Shown here in pieces: positions 6,681-10,743 of a stretch of DNA of 10,743 nt. Position 1 is the stretch's first letter, and each line of letters begins with the position of its first letter. The DNA lies in assembly GCA_003551945.1 (NCBI GenBank), contig PUNZ01000168.1, positions 1 to 10,743 on the forward strand. Direction: 5' to 3'. The stretch comes from Halovenus sp. (GTDB lineage Archaea; Halobacteriota; Halobacteria; Halobacteriales; Haloarculaceae). The notes beneath the pieces were generated by a model that was not told where the DNA came from, ran no database searches, and saw nothing but the letters and a program-made list of their open reading frames with translations. Both the position numbers and the translations under genes were made by a program.

Positions 6681-8069
6681 CTACCGCAGTGCACCGACAG
6701 CATCTTCGACGGTAAATAGGTCGACAACTTCGCGTTCCGAAGCGACCTCTTTAACTGCGGGGGTGAATCCACTCCGTGAAAAAAGCAAGTATTTTGTAAC
6801 GCGTTCACCACCGCCTTGTGGCGTCCAACGGAGTTCTTCGGCATGTTCTTGCAGCTTAGCGAACGCATCGTAACCCAGCGGCGATTGCTGAAATTTACAC
6901 TCACCGACGAGAATCGTGTCCCCTGCGGTAAGTCCAACAACATCAATTTCATGTTCACCATACCACCATTGTCCTGTTTGTGTGATGGTATGTCCTGGAT
7001 ACAGAGGACGGAGTGCAGAACAACAGAGTTCCTCAAACGCACCGCTGACAAAGTCAGCTAATTTCGGTTCAATGAGTACGTCAAACGCTTCTTCACCAAG
7101 TTCATCATACTCGTCACCAGTGCCATAAATAAAATTAAACCAGAAACGAAAGAATGAGTCGCGGATTCGATAGCGACTCCGTTTGCTGCGCTCTTTCTGT
7201 TCAGTGATGGGAACGTGCTGGTCGATTAATCGGAGTCGGGAAAGGCGGTTGAGATACGTAGAAAGCTGGTTGTAGTCGATTCCTGTCGCACCGGCGATCT
7301 CATTTCGACTGGTGTTCCCGCCAGCGATTGCTTCCAAAATCGAGAAGTATCGAGTTGGCTCAGTCAGTTCCATCCGGAGAACGTAGTCCGGTTCGTTATG
7401 GAGCGAGCCGTGGCGTGAGAGAATCGTTTGGTAAATATTCGTTGCCAACGTCGCATCAGGTGAAATCTCCTCCAAATAATACGGGACACCGCCAAAAATA
7501 CCCCACGTTATGACCTGTTTTGCGGGTGTGTATCCCTCACCGAAAAATTCCATCGCTGCGTGAAACGGAAGTTGTCCGATATCGAGTTTGAGTGACGAAC
7601 GACCGTATAATGGACTATTTCCAAGCAATGCAGCCTCTTCCATCATGCTGATTGAAGAGCCAACGAGAACGAAGGTCGCTTCCGAATCGTCGAGTTCGTG
7701 GTCAAACATCGCTTGAAACACGGATGGCAGGCTGTTCGTTTGCTCAACGAGATAGGGAAATTCGTCAAGGACAACAATCGCATCCTGCTCTGCGAGGTAA
7801 CTGAGCGCCTCATCCCACTCCTCTCGGAGGCGGACAATGTCAGGATAGTGCTCCGCTGCACGGTCGAAAAATTGTTGCAGCTGAAGTTCGCCTGTCTTTT
7901 GCTTTGCCTGATAAATAACTGCGTTGTCGTACCCGTGGAGCGACTGTTTGACCAACTCCGTTTTCCCGAGCCGACGCCGACCGAATATCACCGCAAGCTC
8001 AGCCTCATCCGAGTCATACAGCTCTCGAAGTCGCCTGAGTTCCTCTGTTCGGTTCACGAACGTCTCCAT
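6681..8069 (-). CDS. archaeal AAA ATPase with winged helix and C-terminal DUF234 PD-(D/E)xK nuclease-like domain
   Basis: A 462-residue member of the archaeal ATPase family (PF01637 + DUF234, PF03008), common in archaea and of unknown cellular role. The N-terminal P-loop reads FVNRTEELRRL (about 4-14), then Walker A GRRRLGKTE (30-38), Walker B AIVVLDEFPY (97-106, D102/E103), and LVGSS (135-139) at a sensor position. A winged-helix-like segment follows at about 237-285 (EPTRYFSILEAIAGG, NEIAGATGIDYNQLSTYLNRL). The C-terminal domain has YRIRDSFFRFWFNFIY (about 300-315), FEELCC (345-350), HEIDVVG (373-379, D376) and VGECKF (388-393, E390-C-K392), matching an intact PD-(D/E)xK nuclease core. The ATG at 8069 has a TATA-like box 25-31 nt upstream and no good SD. 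GC is lower than in the antiporter genes (about 47-50% versus 57% in lines I counted), and an AT-rich repeat region precedes it, which hints at acquisition. Its substrate is unknown. Confidence 0.9.
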   Translation of the reverse strand: METFVNRTEELRRLRELYDSDEAELAVIFGRRRLGKTELVKQSLHGYDNAVIYQAKQKTGELQLQQFFDRAAEHYPDIVRLREEWDEALSYLAEQDAIVVLDEFPYLVEQTNSLPSVFQAMFDHELDDSEATFVLVGSSISMMEEAALLGNSPLYGRSSLKLDIGQLPFHAAMEFFGEGYTPAKQVITWGIFGGVPYYLEEISPDATLATNIYQTILSRHGSLHNEPDYVLRMELTEPTRYFSILEAIAGGNTSRNEIAGATGIDYNQLSTYLNRLSRLRLIDQHVPITEQKERSKRSRYRIRDSFFRFWFNFIYGTGDEYDELGEEAFDVLIEPKLADFVSGAFEELCCSALRPLYPGHTITQTGQWWYGEHEIDVVGLTAGDTILVGECKFQQSPLGYDAFAKLQEHAEELRWTPQGGGERVTKYLLFSRSGFTPAVKEVASEREVVDLFTVEDAVGALR

Positions 8070-8093
8070 AAGTACTCTCTCGGTAGTCCAACA

Positions 8094-8100
8094 GAAAATA
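8094..8100 (-). promoter_or_regulatory. TATA box of the DUF234 ATPase gene
   Basis: TATTTTC on the minus strand, within CAAAGTATTTTCTG, lies 25-31 nt upstream of ATG 8069. This is the expected position for a leaderless transcript. The tandem repeats begin about 17-20 nt further upstream. Confidence 0.55.
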
Positions 8101-8116
8101 CTTTGGATAATCGTAC

Positions 8117-8162
8117 CTCAAATTATGATACTCTCAATAATCATATTCTCAAATATCATTCT
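8117..8162. repeat. three tandem 15-16 nt AT-rich repeats upstream of the DUF234 ATPase promoter
   Basis: On the plus strand the units are CTCAAATTATGATACT (8117-8132), CTCAATAATCATATT (8133-8147) and CTCAAATATCATTCT (8148-8162). They share a CTCAA start and an ATSAT core. A degenerate fourth unit (GATAATCGTAC) may precede them at 8106-8116. The stretch is far more AT-rich than its surroundings. It fills almost all of the gap between the NYN gene stop and the ATPase TATA box, so it is well placed to be an operator array for a regulator of the ATPase gene. Partial dyads also occur between units (TATGAT 8124-8129 with ATCATA 8140-8145). Confidence 0.7.
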
Positions 8163-8171
8163 GTAGAGGCA

Positions 8172-8639
8172 CTAGTCGAGCGTCATCGCCGTATGTGCCG
8201 CATTCTGCAGCGCGTCCGAGCGCCCAAACTCACCAGGGGCGATTGCAACCGTCCGGATGCCACGCTCTGCGGCGCGTTCGAGCACCGGCTTGAAATCCGT
8301 ATCACGAGAGACGATTATGAGGACATCGACTGTCCTGTCGACGACGGCCGCCGTGGCGTCAACTGCGAGTCGAACGTCAACGTCGCCACTGGTGGTGATA
8401 ACCCTGAATCCCCGTGCTTCCGCCGCCTGAATGAGCGCGGGTGTCGCATGCTCGTTGAGATAGAGCCGCGTCACCGAAAGGTCACCCTCCTCGGCCGCCA
8501 GTTCTCGTAGCTCATCAAGGTCGACGTCGAACTCATCCCGGAAGACGTTCGGTCCATCCACAAATAACCCGACTTGCGTCGGAGGAATCGGCTGCTCCGC
8601 CGACTGCTCCGCGCCGAATAGCCGCTGCAACAAACCCAT
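8172..8639 (-). CDS. NYN-domain (PIN-like) putative ribonuclease, LabA/DUF88 type
   Basis: A 155-residue soluble protein whose single domain is NYN (PF01936), a PIN-like metal-dependent RNase fold. The acidic residues expected at the active site are all visible: D28 in VGLFVDGPNVF (23-33), D86/D88/D94 in GDVDVRLAVDA, and D113/D115 in IIVSRDTDFKPVL. The final strand IRTVAIAPG and the S-D-A-L-x-N-A-A segment also fit archaeal NYN proteins. The length is that of the stand-alone family; no OST-HTH or other RNA-binding module is fused. The ATG at 8639 has no SD, and a TATA-like box lies 22-28 nt upstream. It sits 45 nt downstream of a zinc-ribbon microprotein gene and upstream of the DUF234 ATPase gene. 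The RNA target is unknown. Confidence 0.9.
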   Translation of the reverse strand: MGLLQRLFGAEQSAEQPIPPTQVGLFVDGPNVFRDEFDVDLDELRELAAEEGDLSVTRLYLNEHATPALIQAAEARGFRVITTSGDVDVRLAVDATAAVVDRTVDVLIIVSRDTDFKPVLERAAERGIRTVAIAPGEFGRSDALQNAAHTAMTLD

Positions 8640-8660
8640 ACCCGTAGCTCACGCTGTGTG

Positions 8661-8667
8661 TATTTGA
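8661..8667 (-). promoter_or_regulatory. TATA-like box of the NYN gene
   Basis: TCAAATA on the minus strand lies 22-28 nt upstream of ATG 8639, in the 45-nt gap after the zinc-ribbon gene. It fits a leaderless promoter, so the NYN gene may be transcribed alone as well as from upstream. Confidence 0.4.
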
Positions 8668-8684
8668 TGCCGTCGTCTCACTCG

Positions 8685-8837
8685 TTAGTCTGCGCCTCGT
8701 CGAGCAACATGACCGCAGGAGACGCAGACGAGTTGGGAATGAGTAACAGCAATTGTCTCGTGGCAGTTGGGACAGGAGTATGTCTGCCCGTAGCGGTCGC
8801 TGTGAGCAGCAGTCGATTTTCGGTATGGTACTGGCAT
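8685..8837 (-). CDS. 50-residue zinc-ribbon microprotein
   Basis: A small frame of 50 codons plus stop, starting MPVPYRKSTAAHSDRYGQ and ending GHVARRGAD. It has a clean four-cysteine zinc ribbon: C22-P-N-C25, then 12 residues, then C38-V-S-C41-G. The core between the knuckles (HETIAVTHSQLV) has the alternating pattern of a beta-ribbon, and the tails are polar and partly basic. Haloarchaea encode many such short CPxC(G) zinc-finger proteins of mostly unknown function, so this is a plausible real gene even though it is short. A TTTAAG box lies 30-35 nt upstream of the ATG, and the NYN gene follows after 45 nt in the same direction. The opposite-strand frame here has no family features. The partner (nucleic acid or protein) cannot be predicted. 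Confidence 0.75.
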   Translation of the reverse strand: MPVPYRKSTAAHSDRYGQTYSCPNCHETIAVTHSQLVCVSCGHVARRGAD

Positions 8838-8866
8838 GTTCAACAGTACGAATGGTTCGTCAATGC

Positions 8867-8872
8867 TTAAAG
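8867..8872 (-). promoter_or_regulatory. TATA box of the zinc-ribbon gene
   Basis: TTTAAG on the minus strand, in the context ACCTTTAAGC, lies 30-35 nt upstream of ATG 8837. Transcription would start within a few nucleotides of the ATG. It abuts the palindrome at 8878-8893. Confidence 0.5.
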
Positions 8873-8877
8873 GTTAT

Positions 8878-8893
8878 TTCAACAATTGTCGAA
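8878..8893. promoter_or_regulatory. 16-bp palindrome in the divergent zinc-ribbon/SDR promoter region
   Basis: TTCAACAATTGTCGAA is symmetric at 14 of 16 positions around an ACAATTGT core. It lies just upstream of the zinc-ribbon TATA box and about 60 bp upstream of the SDR start, between divergent genes. The dyad and its location suit a dimeric repressor or activator site. No family is assigned. Confidence 0.45.
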
Positions 8894-8920
8894 TTGTGCT
8901 CGGCAACGACCAGACACAGC

Positions 8921-8930
8921 CACCTTTGTA
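8921..8930 (+). promoter_or_regulatory. TATA-like box of the SDR gene
   Basis: CACCTTTGTA places TTTGTA 23-28 nt upstream of ATG 8953. No SD lies near the start, so the transcript is probably leaderless. Confidence 0.45.
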
Positions 8931-8952
8931 CCGGGAGCGGCAATAGCCGAAT

Positions 8953-9765
8953 ATGTGTGTCATCGTCGCAGGGGCTGGCGGTGGAATTGGCCGTGCGGTC
9001 GTAACCCAACTGCACGACCGCGATATCGACGTGGTTGGCCTCGATATCGACGGCGATGCGCTGGATGAACTGCCACCAGCCATCGAGACGAAACAGGTTG
9101 ACCTGCGAGATAGCGTTGCCGTACAGGAGGCAATCGAAGGGGTTGCACCCGATGCGGTCATCAGTTGTGTTGGTTGGTATCAACTCAGCGCGTTGGAGGA
9201 GTGTTCACCGGCAGAGTTATCCCGCCATCTTGAGACAAATGTCGTTGCAGTCCACACACTCGTTCATGCCACGCTGCCAGCGCTCCGCCAACGGGAGGGG
9301 AAGGTCGTCCTCGTCGGGTCCATGGTGGGTGCAGTGCCGTTGCCCTACCACGGTGCATACAGCACAGCAAAAGCAGGATTGGCAGGCTATGCAGACGCCC
9401 TCCGCAGAGAAATGCATCCCTATGGAGTCTCGGTCTCACTCGTCGAACCAGGGCCGGTGCGGACAGGCCTCAACGAACGTGCAGCGGAGAACCTCGCTGA
9501 GAAGGTCGACAGCCCCTACCGAAAGGAGTACCGCTCATTCGACGGCTACCGTCCACGTTCGACTGGCGTCGAAACGGTTGCCCGTACGGTGGTTGAAGCA
9601 ACCCAAGCGCCGTCACCGAACGCTCGCTACCGAGTCGGTCGGCGCGCTCGCTGGCTCCCAAGAGTACAGTGGCTCCTTCCATCGCCGTGGTTCGACCGGC
9701 TCGTCCGTCTTGGGCTGCCAAGTGGTATACTTGGGAAACTTATCGACGGTAACTGGCGAGGGTGA
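8953..9765 (+). CDS. short-chain dehydrogenase/reductase (SDR)
   Basis: A classical-type SDR of 270 residues, an NAD(P)-dependent oxidoreductase acting in the cytoplasm. The cofactor motif is VAGAGGGIG (5-13, GAGGGIG at 7-13). An Asp at the end of beta-2 (D31 in VVGLDID) suggests NAD(H) rather than NADP(H). The catalytic set is present: N96 in LETNVVAV, S123 in VVLVGSMVG, and Y136-x3-K140 in YHGAYSTAKAG. PGPVRTG (166-172) is the usual post-active-site segment. The N-terminus is very short before the Rossmann strand (MCVIVAGAG), and no upstream in-frame ATG is better placed. The C-terminal 50 residues carry an Arg/Trp-rich stretch (VGRRARWLPRVQWLLPSPWF) that may be a membrane-facing or substrate-lid segment. 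The substrate is unknown. It converges on the hydrolase gene with a 10-nt gap. Confidence 0.93.
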   Translation: MCVIVAGAGGGIGRAVVTQLHDRDIDVVGLDIDGDALDELPPAIETKQVDLRDSVAVQEAIEGVAPDAVISCVGWYQLSALEECSPAELSRHLETNVVAVHTLVHATLPALRQREGKVVLVGSMVGAVPLPYHGAYSTAKAGLAGYADALRREMHPYGVSVSLVEPGPVRTGLNERAAENLAEKVDSPYRKEYRSFDGYRPRSTGVETVARTVVEATQAPSPNARYRVGRRARWLPRVQWLLPSPWFDRLVRLGLPSGILGKLIDGNWRG

Positions 9766-9775
9766 GGGAATGCAT

Positions 9776-10531
9776 TTAGAGCAGTTCTAGAGAGAGTGCA
9801 TTCGCAACCTGCGCTGACGCGGTCGCAACGCCAGCGTGGCCGGCCCCCTCGATGGTGGCGACGCGCGAGTCCGTAATTCGTTCATCGAGAAGCTTGATTC
9901 CGTCTTGCAGATAGTCGGGGCTGTGTTCGCCAGTAAACAGCAGCGCTGGAACCGAGATATCGAGGCCATCGAGAGTAAACGATTCGACGACACGGCACTC
10001 CCTGGCCATCGTCTCCGCAAGGTCGACACACGCCGGCCAGATAGGCCAGCTCTCAACGTGTGTTGCGCCCGCCGCTTCAGTGAAGAAGTGTTTCACCGCG
10101 GCCTCTCGCTCGCCTTGCTCAAGGAAGGCTGCCATGCGCGTGGCGAGTGATTCACCGTCGCCGATGGTGAGCGCTGGCAGCGGCGGTTCATACAGCGCGA
10201 GCGACCTGAGTGACCGTGTCTGAGCGACCGCAAGCGCAAGCAACCCACCGAACGAACTTCCAACAACGATTGGCTCCTCATCGAGGGTATCGATGAGTGC
10301 CTCAATGTCTTCGCGTTCGCGCTCGAACGCATACGGTTCGGTATCCCCACTGTTCCCCCGGCCGCGACGGTCAACAGCGAACACTGTCGCTTGCTCACGT
10401 AACTCGCGAATAATTCCCTGCCATATCTCACTGGTAACGCCGGTCCCGTGGAGACAGACGACCGGTGGTCCCTCACCGACGCGTTGGTAGGAGATGGTCG
10501 TCCCATCAGCCGACTGGACTGTCTGTTGCAT
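9776..10531 (-). CDS. alpha/beta hydrolase
   Basis: A 251-residue single-domain alpha/beta-hydrolase-fold enzyme with no signal peptide, presumably a cytoplasmic esterase-like hydrolase. The oxyanion-hole HG is in VVCLHGTG (24-31). The nucleophile is S93 in the elbow VVGSSFGG (G91-S92-S93-F94-G95), and the catalytic His is H232 in IEGAGHAG. VFAVDRRGRGNSGD (50-63) is the usual post-beta-4 motif. The acid is less obvious: after LLFTGEHSPD the usual Asp position holds H203, with D206 nearby, so the acid may be D206 or lie elsewhere. The cap region (about 120-185) is helical and acidic. ATG 10531 has no SD. Such proteins are often annotated as haloperoxidase- or esterase-like, but the substrate cannot be read from the sequence. 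Confidence 0.92.
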   Translation of the reverse strand: MQQTVQSADGTTISYQRVGEGPPVVCLHGTGVTSEIWQGIIRELREQATVFAVDRRGRGNSGDTEPYAFEREREDIEALIDTLDEEPIVVGSSFGGLLALAVAQTRSLRSLALYEPPLPALTIGDGESLATRMAAFLEQGEREAAVKHFFTEAAGATHVESWPIWPACVDLAETMARECRVVESFTLDGLDISVPALLFTGEHSPDYLQDGIKLLDERITDSRVATIEGAGHAGVATASAQVANALSLELL

Positions 10532-10590
10532 CTATCCAGTTGGCGAGTCATACCGAAATCATCCTGAATCTGTCGGTTAGCGGAGCCATG

Positions 10591-10626
10591 CACTGCGCAC
10601 GAAAGCGAGCAGTGTCTCCGCACTGC
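10591..10626. repeat. alternating inverted repeats CACTGC/GCAGTG/CACTGC upstream of aIF2 gamma
   Basis: CACTGC (10591-10596), GCAGTG (10609-10614) and CACTGC (10621-10626) alternate, so two mutually exclusive 6-bp hairpins or dyads are possible. The outer copies are part of a 9-nt direct repeat GCACTGCGC (10590-10598 and 10620-10628), 30 bp apart. The set lies in the 156-bp divergent region between the hydrolase and aIF2 gamma genes, upstream of the likely aIF2 gamma TATA box. No gene was found in that region. Confidence 0.4.
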
Positions 10627-10643
10627 GCTTGCAAAACAGTAGG

Positions 10644-10649
10644 TTTATG
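10644..10649 (+). promoter_or_regulatory. TATA-like box of the aIF2 gamma gene
   Basis: TTTATG in the context AGTAGGTTTATGACC lies 39-44 nt upstream of ATG 10688, which would give a short leader of about 10-18 nt. A GGAGG at 10657-10661 is too far from the ATG to act as its SD. Confidence 0.4.
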
Positions 10650-10687
10650 ACCCGCAGGAGGATACCTCAATCCATATTACTCCCGAG

Positions 10688-10743
10688 ATGACAGCGAACA
10701 AACAACCGGAGGTAAACATCGGGTTGGTCGGCCACGTCGACCA
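10688..10743 (+). CDS. eif2g: translation initiation factor aIF2 subunit gamma, first 18 codons, cut by window edge
   Basis: The frame reads MTANKQPEVNIGLVGHVD and then runs off the right edge. 'QPEVNIGLVGHVDH' is the near-invariant N-terminus of archaeal/eukaryotic IF2 gamma, including the start of the G1 P-loop (GHVDHGKT). The protein is the GTP-binding subunit of the ternary complex that delivers initiator Met-tRNA to the small ribosomal subunit. Only the start is visible, but this signature is highly specific. Confidence 0.9.
   Translation, partial: MTANKQPEVNIGLVGHVD

Noticed and set aside
8102..8162. CRISPR array or transposon end
   Set aside because: The repeats are only 15-16 nt and directly adjoining with no spacers. 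No cas gene, transposase or terminal inverted repeat is present.
7698..8510. Plus-strand frame of 270 codons across the NYN gene, the intergenic repeats and the ATPase gene
   Set aside because: It crosses two well-supported minus-strand genes and their promoter, and its translation shows no recognisable domain.
9766..9775. Terminator between the convergent SDR and hydrolase genes
   Set aside because: Only 10 bp separate the stops, and no T-run or hairpin is visible; termination probably occurs within the opposing gene.
10588..10650. Plus-strand 20-codon Cys/His-containing frame upstream of aIF2 gamma
   Set aside because: The apparent HC-A pattern comes from the DNA repeat CACTGCGC, it has no promoter or SD, and it overlaps the likely TATA box of aIF2 gamma.

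Overview
The window looks like a piece of a halophilic archaeon (class Halobacteria) chromosome. The evidence is acidic proteins with Asp/Glu-rich tails, a moderately high GC content (roughly 55% by eye), archaeal TATA-like boxes about 25-30 nt upstream of ATG codons that lack Shine-Dalgarno (SD) sequences, an archaeal Mrp/Nbp35 ATPase, and the first 18 codons of aIF2 gamma. I cannot name the genus.

Positions 1-5359, minus strand, hold a tightly overlapping operon for a multisubunit cation/H+ antiporter (Mnh/Mrp type). In transcription order it encodes MnhE with a Usp-like N-terminal domain, MnhF, MnhG, a possible 13-codon mini-ORF, a DUF4040/MbhE-type protein (the part split from MnhA), MnhB, MnhC, MnhD and a second MnhD/NuoL-like subunit that runs off the left edge. 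All are membrane proteins expected to form one complex that exports Na+ in exchange for H+. Nearly every junction is a 4- or 8-nt stop/start overlap preceded by GGAGGT-like sequence, so translation is probably coupled.

Positions 5553-8837, minus strand, hold four separately promoted genes. They encode an Mrp/ApbC iron-sulfur carrier ATPase (unrelated to the Mrp antiporter despite the name), an archaeal AAA ATPase fused to a DUF234 PD-(D/E)xK nuclease-like domain, a NYN (PIN-like) putative RNase, and a 50-residue zinc-ribbon microprotein. Between the NYN and ATPase genes is an AT-rich intergenic stretch with three tandem 15-16 nt repeats directly upstream of the ATPase TATA box. This is the least ordinary part of the window.

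Positions 8838-10743 hold a divergent promoter region with a 16-bp palindrome, an SDR oxidoreductase (plus strand), a convergent alpha/beta hydrolase (minus strand), and a second divergent intergenic region with alternating inverted repeats that leads into aIF2 gamma (plus strand). I found no tRNA, rRNA, transposon or CRISPR array.
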